This document shows positions 51,516-63,600 of a stretch of DNA of 64,000 nt, piece after piece. The stretch is from Porphyra umbilicalis (lineage: Eukaryota; Rhodophyta; Bangiophyceae; Bangiales; Bangiaceae). The stretch is taken from positions 186,001 to 250,000 of the forward strand of contig KV918840.1 in NCBI GenBank assembly GCA_002049455.2, written 5' to 3'. The notes beneath the pieces are model-generated. The model was not told the DNA's origin, did no database searches, and saw only the letters and a program-made list of their open reading frames with translations. The first letter of the stretch is position 1. Each line of letters begins with the position of its first letter. The position numbers and the translations under genes were made by a program.

Positions 51516-54211
51516 ATGAGCTCCCGCCGGTTGGCCAGCTCGCGGGGTCTCATCGATGCTCTCCCCGCTGACTCGCTACGGGGCGACCGCGGGCGGCCGC
51601 CCGAAGGGTCTAGCGCGGCCATTGCAGCGTCGGCCGATGAGGAGGATGCTTTGTCTTCAGGCATGCTGCGGGTGCGGGCTCGTCTTCCCCTGCCCCGCCA
51701 CCTGTGGTTGGACCGTTCGTGGCCGAGCGCGAGTACCGACGCGCGGCTGTTCCCACAGATGGTTGATGGCGCCTCGACCTCCGCGCCGTTGACCGTCCCG
51801 CTGTCATCGGTGGTCAGTGACACAGACCGAGCCACCGTGTCGTCTCCGTTCGTCCAGGTGGTGACGTCCAGCACCGGGTCGTTTGACGCCAAGGGCTCAC
51901 CACTCAACCAGCCGAGGCCACCGTCACCCACTTCGCCACGGAGCCGCGTTCCTTCGTCTGCAGTTGGGGGTGGGATTGGGGCGGTGGCCGCGGCGGCCGC
52001 CGCCGTCGCTGCCGCGGCCGACCGCCCCGCCGCGTGGGCGCCTGGCGGTGGTGGGGGCAGCGCCGGTTCCATTCCCACACTCGGGGAGGAAACGATCCCC
52101 ATTATGGGCCTATCGGAGATGCAGTATCTCCGTGGCTGCTTCGAGGAGATTTCGCAGGGACAAGGGTGGGTTGATCTGCGGCAGTTTTGCGATCTGTGCA
52201 ACCTGCTGCTCACACATGGAGCGTCCTCCTCGGCCGAGACGGCTGTCGACACGAGCGAACCGGTGGACGAGGCATTTGACACGCACACGCTTGAGTTCCT
52301 GTTTCGGTTGGTGGATTCCGGCCGCCAAGGTCGGGTGACACTGCGGGATTGGATCCGCGCGTCGGCCGTGTTTTGCTACGGCCGGCTCGTGCACAAGCTG
52401 CCCTTTGTGTTCCGATTTGCGGCCGATGACACTCCGGAGGGGCCGACGTTGTCGACCGAGACAGTCCAGATGCTCATCGACGCGGTCTTCACTGTTGTCG
52501 CCGCGCCACCGGGCCACTCGTGGAGCATTGCACGCTCGCCAGCGCCGCCGGGGAGATGGCCGCCCTCCCACTACGCGTCGGGTGCGTTGTCGGTGGAGCA
52601 TAACCCAGACACGCTGTGGGCATCGGCGCAAAAGCTGATGGGCTCCAGTGGTCACATGACGTACGCCACCTACCTGGCGTGGGCGGAGCGGGAGCCGGCG
52701 TTTTCCGAATGGGTCGGCTGGGTCGGCAGCCGCGGCCTCCGCGCCATCAACGTGGTGCAGTCGGCCAAGGAGCGATCGCAGTTCGTGGCCGAGATGGAGA
52801 TGCTTGGGTTCTCGCCCACGCAGTTGGCGACGCTGCCGCCATCTGCGGCGGCGACATCACAATGGCCACCTGCGACTCACCCATCGTCGACGGACGGATC
52901 TTCCCACCGGGGTGACTCGATGGCAGGGCAATCATCCGCCACGCTCCTGTCTTTTGAGATCGACTTCAAGGCTCTCTCGGTATGTGCGAGAGGGTATCTT
53001 GTTGTTTTGCGGTCTTAGTGTCCCTACGCACGTGCATGTCGGTGGCGAGGTGGTGACACGGTGCTTCTTTTGGTCCTAACGGCGGCTGCCTTGGTATTCT
53101 AACACCACCATCTTGGTCGCTTTTAGCGATTGCGTTTCATTGCTCACGTGCGCAGCTGGAGCGCCGGGTGGGAGAGGGCACCTTTGCCGAGGTTTACGCG
53201 GGGCGGTGGCTGGAGGCACCCGTGGCGGTCAAGATTTTCAAGGACCGCTCTTCTGCGGTTGCTATGTACCAGGTTCGCAAGCATCAGACTCAGTCGCAGG
53301 GAGCCGATGACGGCGCTGTGTCGGATATCGCGGCCGATGGCGACCAGAACCGCGGGGCTTTGCAGGAGAGCTTGCGCGACCCTGTAGGGGACACAGGGGT
53401 CTCCACCTTTGACGAGCTGATTGATTCGGAGCCCCGGTCGACTGGGACCAGCACGCTCTTCCTGCGGGAGGTGGAGCTGTTGAGCAACCTCCGCCACCCC
53501 AATGTGCTGTTGTACATGGGTGCCTGCGTCAAGCATACTTCGCCGCTATGCATCGTGTCGGAGCTCGTGACAGGAGGCTCCCTTTACGACGCCCTTCATG
53601 GCGGACCGAATCGGAGACGCTTGAGCTTTTCGCCACTCGTCAAGCTGCGCTTTTCTCTGGACGTGGCACGTGGTATGTTGTACCTTCACTCCCTGTCCCC
53701 GATGCTGCTGCACCGAGACCTCAAGACGTCCAATATCCTGGTCGACACGGGCGAGACGGACGGTATGTTCCTGCCTGAGGGGCAACCTTCGACCCGCGTT
53801 CGCGCCGTTCTGTGTGACTTTGGGTTGTCCCGCCTGGACGCGGCGGGCACGCACCGTAGCGCGTCTGGGGAGCCCACCGCCTTGGTCGGCACGCTCATAT
53901 CCATGGCTCCCGAGGTCATCCAGTACGAGCGCTACACAAGCAAGGCCGACGTCTATTCGTTTGGCATGATCCTCTGGGAGCTGTGGACGGGGCAAGTGCC
54001 GTACAAGGGTCTGTTGCCTGCGCAGCTGATGTTTGAGGTGGCCATCAAGGGCGCCCGCCCCAACGTGGGTCCGTCGTCGGGCGTGCCGCCAACCGTGGCG
54101 GCGCTTATCCGCCAATGTTGGGCGGCGGACCAGGCGCAGCGGCCCCCGTTTTTAGAGATTGTGCGGCAGCTGCAAAAGTTTGCGCGCAACGAGATGGGCG
54201 TGACTGTCTGA
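51516..54211 (+). CDS. EF-hand-like / TKL protein kinase, two exons
   Basis: Exon 1 is 51516-52979; a phase-0 intron of 176 bp (GTATGT...GCGCAG) spans 52980-53155; exon 2 is 53156-54211. Total about 839 residues. Residues 200-280 hold two degenerate EF-hand-like units (CFEEISQGQGWVDLRQFCDL; FRLVDSGRQGRVTLRDWI). The splice joins EIDFKALS to LERRVGEGTFAEVYAG, a typical TKL kinase start. Kinase residues: Lys514 (VAVKIF), HRDLKTSN at 674-681, Asp709 of DFG, and MAPE near 738-741. There is a ~65-residue Asp/Gly insert between Lys514 and helix C (FLREVELLSNLRHPN). It should be an active Ser/Thr or dual-specificity kinase. Calcium control is doubtful because the EF loops are degenerate. The start is the first in-frame ATG. 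Confidence 0.88.
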
Positions 54212-54535
54212 GTCGTAGTGACGCTGTTGCATGCGGGTGTGGATGTGGCAGGTGGGGAGGGTGTCGGCGCGGGATGCGCGGCGAGTGATGTGTTGGTGAG
54301 ATGGGCTCTCACAGCTGCTATGTGTGCACACCGCACTGCATGCAGTTCTTTTGCTGTCGTTGTCGCTCCTACAACTGGTTTGGCAAGCAGCGTGAGCATC
54401 GCTCTTGTTTGATGTTCTTCTTGGAACTGTTGCGGCAGCTTGCCTTCTCGCTGAAGCAGGCCATGCACGGTTGGAGACAACCCACTGGTCGTTGACTGGG
54501 AGAAACACTGCGGATCAAGCCGAAGTCATTGGGAG

Positions 54536-54917
54536 TAGGGTTGCACACGACGCCCCTTTTTCGGGGGCGTCAGGGGCGCGCGACGGATAAGACGCCTTAC
54601 TAACGCCCCATTAGGCAGCCAAAACGCCCTCACGACGCCCCAAGTAGCACCCTCAGTATTTGCTATATCAGTCAAGTGGCACCCATATTTTTCTTTCTTA
54701 TGTCATTTTTGTGTCAAGACCGGGTGCATGTCATCAACCAAGGTGCACAGCCGCCACATGCTGAATCATGTAGACCCCCCTGAAATCTATCTCTTCGCGA
54801 CGCCTTGCTGACGCCCTTTAGAGTTAGGGCGTTCGGGGCGCACGACGCCCAAATGACGCCCTGGTGACGCCCTTAACGACGCCCTTAACGACGCCCCGGG
54901 CGTTCTAAGCAACCCTA
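54536..54917. mobile_element. hAT-type MITE
   Basis: Ends TAGGGTTGC...GCAACCCTA, flanked by a perfect 8 bp duplication ATTGGGAG (54528-54535 and 54918-54925). Subterminal DNA carries many GGGCGTCG/CGACGCCC words in both orientations, as in hAT subterminal binding arrays. 382 bp, non-coding. It lies between the kinase and eEF1B-gamma. Confidence 0.88.
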
Positions 54918-55248
54918 ATTGGGAGGGGTCTGTTGCGTGGGGCCGACGATTCCTAATTGAACTCGATTGAAGAAATGCCTGGTCACGATGCGGATTGAAG
55001 AAGGGGGGCTACCTGGGAATGGATCCACCAGTGCCTTTTATTCAGCGGCCGACTGCTGTCACCGTCGGCGCACGACATCTTGCACGCCGATCACTCCCCG
55101 TCGTCACATCCTTACCCCGTCCCCGTCCTGTGCCTTTTTCCCGGCTGAGTGTCCCCAGTGGTGAAACATCTGTTGGGTGTTGATTCCTTGCCCTTTTTTT
55201 CGTACCTCTTGTTTGGCCCCCTCCCCACGCACCCCTACTGTTGCCGCC

Positions 55249-56484
55249 ATGGCGTACACCCTGTACACGTACCCGGGCAACCCGCGGGCCAACTGCACGC
55301 TCATCGCGGCGGAGTTGTCTGGCATCAAGATCGAAACGCCTGAGATCGAGCTTGGCAAGACCAATAAGACTGAAGAGTTCCTGGCGCTCAACCCCCTGGG
55401 CCGCGTGCCGACGCTGAAGCTGCCGAGCGGCGCGGGCGTCTTTGAGTCGGAGGCCATTGCCCGCTACGTGGCACGCCTCCGCCCTGAGGTGGGCTTGATG
55501 GGCGCTACCTTTGCCGAGGCAACGGAGGTCGACTCATGGGTGACCCTGGCGAATGCGGACCTCGTGCCGGCCATGCTCCCGCTCGTGTGGGTGCACTTGT
55601 TCAACCTTAAGTACGACGGCAGCGCGGCGACCAAGGCTAAGGCGGCTGTCGACCGCGTGCTGCAGGTGCTGGACGCGGCGCTGCTGTCGCGGACGTACCT
55701 GGCTGGGGAGCGCGTGACGCTGGCGGACACCGTCATGGTGTCCGTGCTCAACTTGTTCATGACACACACTCTGGACGCCAAGGCGCGCAAGGCAGTGCCC
55801 AACGTGATGCGTTACTACAACACGCTCACCGCGCAGCCGGCGTTTGCCAAAGTGCTCGGTGAGATCAAGCTGTGCGAGACGCCCCTGGCGCCGGCCAAGA
55901 AGGAGAAGGCGGCTAAGAAGGAGGCGGCGGCGCCGGCCGCCGCTGCCGCCCCAGCGGCACCCGCCGCCGAGCCCAAGAAGCCGAAGGCCAAGGGCCCGTA
56001 CGACGACCTGCCCAAGAGCTCCATGGACCTGGACGAGTGGAAGCGCGAGTACTCCAACAACGACACGCGCGAGGGGGCGCTGCCGTGGCTATGGAAGAAC
56101 CTCGACACCGAGGGCTACTCGCTGTGGCACTGCAACTACAAGTACAACGGGGAGCTGGAGAAGACTTTTATGTCAGCCAACCTGGTTACCGGCTGGTTCC
56201 AGCGCTGCGAGCACCTGCGCAAGTACATCTTTGGCAACGTGCTGATCTTTGGCTCGTCTGGCCCGCCTGGGTCGGTCGAGATCTCGGGGGTGTGGCTGTT
56301 CCGCGGCCAAAGCATCCCGCCCGAGTGGGACCAGGAGGGCAACGACGCCTTCTACTACGAATGGAACAAACTTGATATCACGAAGGCGCAGGACAAGGCG
56401 CTCGTTGAGGACTACTTTGCGTGGGACGGCAAGTTTGAGGGTGGCCCGACTAAGCCGTTCAACCAGGGCAAGACCTTCAAGTAA
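55249..56484 (+). CDS. Translation elongation factor eEF1B subunit gamma
   Basis: 411 residues, intronless; the ATG sits in GCCGCCATGG, a strong initiation context. Residues 1-80 are a GST N-terminal fold (LYTYPGNPRANCTLIAAELS; NPLGRVPTLKLPSGAGVFES). Residues ~85-200 are the GST C-terminal helical fold. A Lys/Ala/Pro linker (KKEKAAKKEAAAP) follows. From ~267 to the end is the EF1G domain (LPKSSMDLDEWKREYSNND; SGPPGSVEISGVWLFRGQ). It is a structural part of the eEF1B exchange complex that recycles eEF1A-GTP in translation. Length and order match the family (animal proteins ~437). Single complete copy. Confidence 0.97.
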   Translation: MAYTLYTYPGNPRANCTLIAAELSGIKIETPEIELGKTNKTEEFLALNPLGRVPTLKLPSGAGVFESEAIARYVARLRPEVGLMGATFAEATEVDSWVTLANADLVPAMLPLVWVHLFNLKYDGSAATKAKAAVDRVLQVLDAALLSRTYLAGERVTLADTVMVSVLNLFMTHTLDAKARKAVPNVMRYYNTLTAQPAFAKVLGEIKLCETPLAPAKKEKAAKKEAAAPAAAAAPAAPAAEPKKPKAKGPYDDLPKSSMDLDEWKREYSNNDTREGALPWLWKNLDTEGYSLWHCNYKYNGELEKTFMSANLVTGWFQRCEHLRKYIFGNVLIFGSSGPPGSVEISGVWLFRGQSIPPEWDQEGNDAFYYEWNKLDITKAQDKALVEDYFAWDGKFEGGPTKPFNQGKTFK

Positions 56485-58411
56485 GCGCCGCACGTGCTGC
56501 CGGGTGCATCGTTCTAGGATATATGTGTTTGTCTCCCGTAGATGATGGTGCTTATGTTCTTTGTTTTTTTCTTCCCTTTGACTTGGTCCGGGTGTCATCG
56601 TGGACGGCCGTGTTTTCTCTTGTACTATTTTTGTGTGGTCACGTGTGTCTAGCTGGATCAACGTCTCCCAGCCAACCTTCTTGCGTATGCAAAGAGCCGC
56701 TCGGCAAGACCACGCGGCCTCGCCACGCGTGGTCTGGCAAACACCTCTCCCGAGGCAGTGCCTGTTCTTCATGGTGGGCGCTTGGACGTCGGCCGCGGGT
56801 GAGGCACACGGCATTGCTACCAAGCGACCGTCTGACCCGCGGAGCGCCGTGGAGGCTTGGCCGCCCCGTGACTGCACCCCTCGTCCGTCTCCCTAAACTA
56901 GCGGCGAACCAACGGGCGATGACCGCGTGCAGGCAGGGAGCCGTCGGCGGGACGGCGCCGCCCGCAGGCTGCCGCTGCCGCCGCTGCTACTGCCATCGCC
57001 ACCCGATCGGGCCGTACGGCCCGCCACCACGGCCGTGGTGGCCGCGCAGTACAGTCAATATCCGGTTATATGCGCTCCAGTTATATGTCACGTGCTATTG
57101 CTGATCCCCGAATTTTGTCCTGGTGGACAGGGACTGACTTGCGGACCCGACTCTCTCCACCAATCATATGCGCCCCTGGGACTGACTTGGTGCTCCTGAT
57201 TGCTTACATGTGCCCACGCAGCCTGGAAATCAACATCAGCTCCTCTTCTTTTCTGCACTTCTGGCGAGGAGACAGTAGAAAATCTCAAGATCTCGCGTGG
57301 GCAGCTCGCTCCGTGCCAAGAAAAGCGGATCAAGCGGCCAGGTCCCCATGCTATGGGACGATTTTTTTTCTTTGATTACCTAGGGCAGGCTTCAGTTTGA
57401 TTTCCGCGCGGTTTTAGTGTACTTGTGAAATTGACACGTGTTCAAGAAATCCATTACAATGCTCCTGTAGAATCTCAGAAGGTCAGACTTGTTCGTTTGC
57501 TTCGAAGCGAACGTACCGGCGGTGTCCGTCGCTCGCCGTACGGACGCGACCACTCGGCGGTAGTCGTGGAACGCCTTGTGTGCTGCGGCGGCGATGCGTG
57601 GGAAAGCGCCGCGTCGGAGTACTGAGTGGAGCTGTGCAGGGGGCCCCGTGGGGCACCGCCTACGGGGTACTAGTCACTAGAGGCAGACGAGCAAAAAATG
57701 GAATGGGGACGGTGGAGTCACGGTCAGGGAGATGGCCGCCGCGGCCGCCGCCGCACGCGCGGGTCGGCGTCGGGTGACACACAGACAGGGTGCGCAGGGC
57801 GGGGCGTGGCGGCCGGCCACGGCCGCGTCGCGCCGCCATGAGGCTGCACTGACCGTGCCTCCGTGCAGTGCGGGAGTGTCACCACTGGTGGTGGCCGCGC
57901 GCTCGGCACGGACGCGCGCACCACGGCGGGTCGTGGCCGCCGTTTCGATCACTGCGAGTCGGGGCGGACGGGGGCGACGCGGCCGCTGTCGGCCACACTC
58001 TCGCTGTGTGAACTCGATCTCTGTCTTCCGGTTGGCTGGGAACTCAGGGCTGACAGAGAGTGTGCACGCAGATCAAATCCAAGCAACTTGCTCACAGAGT
58101 CAGGACAAGTTTCATGCCGCTAGCGTTACTTATACATGCTGCCACGAACAACTTGAGGACTCTCTCCCCGTCAGCCCTATTTTGTGGAAATAAAGGTGAA
58201 GTGAATCATCAGAGTGAAGACCTTTCATGGACTGCGTGAACGGGTCTACGGCAACAACAATTACCACCCAACGGGGCCTGGAAGAAGTCGCGGCGGTGGC
58301 TTTTCCGCAGCCGGCGCGCAAAGGACCTCGTCACTTTCCCATACTGCGTTGTCGTGGTCACAGCGCCCCACACACTTCTTCGTGGTGACCCTGCATCCAG
58401 TACACGCAGAG
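56485..58411. other. No gene recognised
   Basis: 3' flank of eEF1B-gamma and GC-rich spacer DNA. No open frame has a domain. A C/G-rich patch at 57730-57990 is open on both strands but low complexity. Confidence 0.4.
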
Positions 58412-58882
58412 ATGGTGCTACCTGAGGGTGCCATGGCCGCGCCCATTGCTGCTGCCCAACAGCTCAATGTTGGCGGCATGGGTAATAGCGACGACGAGGG
58501 GGATGAGGTGGAGGACTTTGGGCCGGGCGCCGTCGACCCTGGGCGATTGCACGTGGAGGGCGCTCCAGCGGTTGGGCAACTTGCCTTTGAGGTGCACTGT
58601 GCGGAGCGAGCGGCTCGACGCGCGTCGACAAACAACGCCGCGTCCTATGCCATGACGGAAAAGTCCTGGTCAGCGAATGACCGTGCCACAGCTCGCTTCT
58701 TGAGCTTCCTCGCGGTTGCTTATGGGCAAGCAGAAGGGCCTGGCGCCGAGCCGCTAGAGCAGCAGGCAATGCGCCTCGCTACAATCCTGGACGCCACCCT
58801 TCCCCACCGGTTGCGCCGCTTCTTTGCGATGCTGCGGGCAAGCAGGAGAAATACAGGCAATGACAATTTGAATTCCAATTAG
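58412..58882 (+). CDS. Hypothetical acidic protein
   Basis: 156 residues from ATG 58412; the frame extends upstream to 58214 with another ATG. The N-terminal part is Ala- then Asp/Glu-rich (SDDEGDEVEDFGPGA). The C-terminal part looks helical (DRATARFLSFLAVAYGQAEG; ATILDATLPHRLRRFFAMLR). I recognise no family. It could be the whole gene or a terminal exon. Confidence 0.3.
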   Translation: MVLPEGAMAAPIAAAQQLNVGGMGNSDDEGDEVEDFGPGAVDPGRLHVEGAPAVGQLAFEVHCAERAARRASTNNAASYAMTEKSWSANDRATARFLSFLAVAYGQAEGPGAEPLEQQAMRLATILDATLPHRLRRFFAMLRASRRNTGNDNLNSN

Positions 58883-60660
58883 CTCGAGTCCGACGGTACC
58901 AGTGTTAAAGTTGTCAAGCATTGCGGTGGACTTGGTCACTGGGGCGCAACGTGGAGTTCACAGCCGCAACGTGGAGTTCACCAGGCGCCACGTGGAGTTC
59001 ACAAGTGCCCGCCGGTCTTCACACCCGCCGGTGTGGCTGACGACTGCGACGGGCGCGAGGCACCCGCCCGGGTGTCGCTGCACCGGTTGCTGCCTGCCCC
59101 CGCGTTGCGCGCGCCTGTTTGCAGTGGAGAGGAGCGGAGCTTGCAGCACAGCCGCTCTCCTACACCATTCCGGAGGCCGGCGGCGACAGCGGCCATGCCG
59201 AGGCCGCCCACCGTGGGGAGGGCAGGGCACGCGTCGGCCGCGCTTCACAGACGTCCAGGTGGCTGGGGGCGGCGAGGCGCCGTTGCCGCCGCCGCCGTGG
59301 CCGCTGCCGCCGACGATACCGCCGCTGCTGCTGTCGCGGCGTGTTTGTCTCTGTCGCCCCTGCGGCCGCCGCCGCTGCCGCGGCCGCCGGCCGCGCTCCG
59401 CGTGTCGCGGCGGTACCGCGTGCCGCGCGGGTGCGCCTCGTCCCTCTGGCCGGGGCCCGCACGCAGCGACGCCCGCGGGGCCGCCGGAAGGCCCCTGGAT
59501 GCTGTGTCCATGCGGCGGGCTGAGGTTCCTTGTCGCGCAACTGCGGCGGGGCGGCAGCCCGGCCACCACTAGGGGAGATAGCGAGGGGCGAGGAGAGGGG
59601 AGGGGGAGGAGGGGGGGGGTTGTCCGGCCCGCTGCCCTGGTCCTGTGCTGTCTTTTGCCCAATTTTGGCCGATGTGGTCGCAGTCAAGACATGGTCTGGG
59701 TCAACTGCCCTTTGGTCGATCTTCTTTACCCGTGAGACACAGTTTCCCACTGTTCATCACCCTTCTTGACATAGACGGGATCGGCCAAAATGGGGAAGAC
59801 AGCAAAAACGAATTGATTTCATCCACCGGTGCGCTCAAGCACCCAGAGTCGCAGCCTGTGGTCTGATCTCCACCACAACTGACGAACATGTGACAAAGAA
59901 CTGGACCGAACAGAGTACGCGAGGCATCCCTGACACTGTATCCTATCTAGCAACCCTGGAGGACTGAAGGGTGGAAGAGCATCGAGCGGTGGAAAACTGC
60001 CCCAGACGTGCTCGCGTGTCTTGCGCTGCGTGTCGAGCCCCTACATGTGGGGTCGTGGTTCACTGACAATACTGGTCATGCCAGTCGACCCGCACCGATG
60101 GCCATTGATCTGCCGAAGGGTGGTCCCCAGTTTGAGAAATTTGACTCGGGGAAAAACGGCTGGCCCGTGGGCCTGGCCACATCTCATCTCGCCATCCAGC
60201 TCTGTTTGCATCATGATGCATGGAACGACTCGTCGTTGGGCCATGGAGCTCTGGGATGGAGGATTCTCCGCAAGGATAATTCCTCGACGATCCCAGCCAT
60301 CATGGCACTGGTCGTTGACGCGTGGTTAGGTCCCTGATTGGGTACTCGCCCGTCGCACCCCGCCTCTTTTGTTGCTGAGCGGTCTCCACGGGAGACGAAC
60401 GCGTCGCCGCACCACCAGCCTCCACTCTTCCATCCGGCTGGGGTCGCTCCGTGGCCCACCCGAGACGGCGACGCGTTTAGAAATCGGTGCACCACGTCCT
60501 ATCGTATAGCCGCGGGCGTGCGCACGGCCGTCGTAGCTGCAGCCCCCGCAGTCTTCGTTGCTGTAGCCGCCGAACGTCTACTGGCCTCACTGGCACTACC
60601 GCATCACGCTCACCGCGGCTTCAAACGCCACGTGCTCCGGTCCCCTCAACCTCGGCTCCC
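58883..60660. other. No gene supported; short tandem repeat
   Basis: Three copies of an ACGTGGAGTTCAC unit at about 58951-59005 are followed by Ala/Arg/Gly-rich DNA (59040-59680) that is open in many frames but lacks a domain. The right end is the presumed promoter and 5' UTR of the ABC transporter. Confidence 0.4.
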
Positions 60661-63600
60661 ATGGCAGACGACACGGACGGCGCTGCCGTCGCATCCGCCT
60701 CCACCCCCGCTCCACCCACCGCCGCCACCCCGCTGACCGCCGCCGTCCCCCCCGCCACGATGGTCCCCCTCGCCGCCGCCGCCACACCGGTGGCCGCCAC
60801 GGTGACCACCCCCGTCCCCGTCCCCGTGGCGAGCACCAATGGTGCGGCGGGGGCGTCGCCCGCTGCGGACCGGGGACACAAGGTCCTCGCCAGCGGCAAG
60901 CGGGTGCAAGCCGAGTTTGCGTCCGAACACCCGCCCTCCCCCGAACTGTCGGCGTCGCTCATATCACGCATCATGCACATGTGGGTGATACGGCTGGTCC
61001 TTAGCGGCTGGCGGTCGCCGCTCACGGATGCGGACTTGTGGGAGCTGACGCCCCCGGAGCAATCGCGCTTCACGTCTTCGACGTTTGCCGCCGCGTGGCG
61101 GTCCCGCTCCCACGAGCAAAAGGGGCGGCTGCCGAAAACTCTTTGGACCATCCACCGCTCCTTCCTCCTCTTCACGGCGTTGCTCAAGGCTGGGGACGTG
61201 GCGCTCGGGCAGGTGTCGCCCGTGTTTCTCAACCAGCTCCTCGATTTTTTGCAAGCCCCCGACCAGTCGGCGAGCACCGGCTACGGGTGGGCGCTGGCAC
61301 TGCTCGTGGCGCCGCTCGTCAAAACGGTCTTTGAGAATGCCTACTTTTTGAAGACGATGCGCATGGGCGTCCGCGTCCGGTCGGCCATCCAGTCGACGCT
61401 CTACCGCAAGTCGCTCGCGCTCTCCCCGTCAGCGCGGGCGGGCAAGACAGTGGGTGAGATTGTTAACTACATGCAGCTCGACGCGCAGCGGATATCCGAC
61501 TTTGCCCAGTTCATCCACGTTACCTGGGCGGCGCCCATCCAGGTTATCGTCACGGTCGTGCTCCTGTACATTTACATTGGTCCGTCGGCATTTGTGGGGT
61601 TGGCCATGGCGGTTGTCACCATCCCCCTCCAGTCGTGGCTGGTTAAGAAGCAGGCGGCGCTGCGCAAGCGGGGTGTCGGCATCACCGACCAGCGGGTCAA
61701 ACTCATCAATGAGGTGCTGCAGGGCATCAAGGCGGTCAAGTTTTACGCGTGGGAGAAGCCCTTCTCGGCCGCCATTGACGAGGTGCGTGAGCGGGAGCTG
61801 GCCAACTACCGGGCGTCTATCCTTGTGCGCTCCTCCTTCCTCGTCATCATCATGACCGTGCCGACGATTATTGCGGTCGTGACGTTTGCATTCTATGTGG
61901 GCGTTTTCAACGAGCCGCTCATCCCTTCCAAGGTGTTTACAGGCATTGCGCTGCTGAACCAGCTCCGCCAGCCCATCATGATGCTGCCATTTGTCGTGTC
62001 AGCACTCGTCGATGCGCGCGTCGGCGCCAAGCGGGTGGAGGCATTCCTGGACCTGGACGAGACGGATGGGTACCATCGGCAGCATGCAGAGGAGCGGCCT
62101 GCCAACCAGTCGCTGGCGCGCAACACTGGAGATATCCCGTCACCTGAGGTGAGGACCGCTCTCCACAGGAATTTGCGCAAGGCCGTTGCCGCCGCCGAGG
62201 CGGCCCGCCGTGGCCGCCGCTCCGTCACCGAAGCGATGGACTTGATTGGGGAGCTCCCCTCCCCCATTCCCAAGAGCCTCATTGACGCCGACGGCGCGAC
62301 GGGGCGCGGCTCGATTACGGTCGTCGACGGAGAGTTTGCGTGGGACCCGGTGACGAGCACCGTGGCTGACGCGGCGGCGTCGTCGCCACTCTCCCTCTTC
62401 AAGTGCCTCCCGGGTCGGCGACGGCGGGCGGCAGCGGCGACGGCGACTCCACCAGCCGCGGCGGGCTCTCCGGCCGACGTGGCCGTGCCGGTCGATGACG
62501 CATCACCGGCAGCGGCCGGCCGGCCCGTGCCCGTCTCGAGTGACCCGCGCGCCGACGATGCGGTGGATGGTGCGGTGGACCTTGCGGCTACCAGCTTGTC
62601 TCGGACCCGTGATGGGAGCGTGCGGACGGTGTCGGTGCTGCAGAACGTCAACCTTGTCTGCGAGCCAGGAAAGGTCACGGCGGTCATCGGGCGGGTTGGC
62701 TCGGGCAAGTCGTCGCTCGTGCATGCGCTCCTGGGCGAGATGCGTAAGCGTCGCGGCACCGTCGTCCTCGAGGGCACTTGTGCGTACGTGGCGCAGAATG
62801 CGTGGATTTTCAACGGCACGCTGCGGGACAACATTCTGTTTGGCCGCGCTTATGACAAGGAGCTCTACCAGCGAGCTATCCACTGTTCGGTGCTCGACAC
62901 GGACCTGTCGGTGCTCCCGTTCGGGGACCGCACGGCCATTGGCGAGAAGGGCATCAATCTGTCGGGTGGACAGAAGCAGCGCGTGTCTTTGGCGCGCGCC
63001 ATTTATGCCGACGCCGACGTTTACTTGCTCGATGACCCGCTCAGCGCCCTCGATGCGCATGTCGGCGCCGACGTTTTTGAGCGTTGCCTGTCGCCGTCGT
63101 CGGGCATTCTTCGCAACCGTACCGTGGTGCTCGTCACGAACCAACTGCACTTTCTTCCCGAGTGTCATAGTGTCATCATGCTCGCGGATGGGGGTATCAA
63201 GAACTCGGGCGAGTTCCGCACCCTCCTCCACGAGGACGAGGACTTTCGGACACTAATGGAGGAGAACACGGGCGCGCGCGATGAGGAGGGGCTCTCTGCG
63301 TCGCACTCGCGCTCCGTTTCGCGGTCGCGCAAACGGTCACAGGCGGCGACGAGCAACGGAGGTATTGGCGCCCCCGGCCGCTCGGCCCATTCCATGTCGA
63401 TCGAGACGGCGCCGGCGGCTGTGCGCGCCGGGGCCGCCGCCGCGGTCGCTGCCAAAGCCAAGGCCGCCGGTGAAAGCTCGACGAGCGGCGGGGTGGCGGC
63501 GACCGGCAGCACCACGTCGTCGTTGACAGAGTCGGTGAACGGGTCGGGCACATCTGGAGCGGCGGCAGGCGACAAGGCGCCGAAGGACTCGCTCATTACG

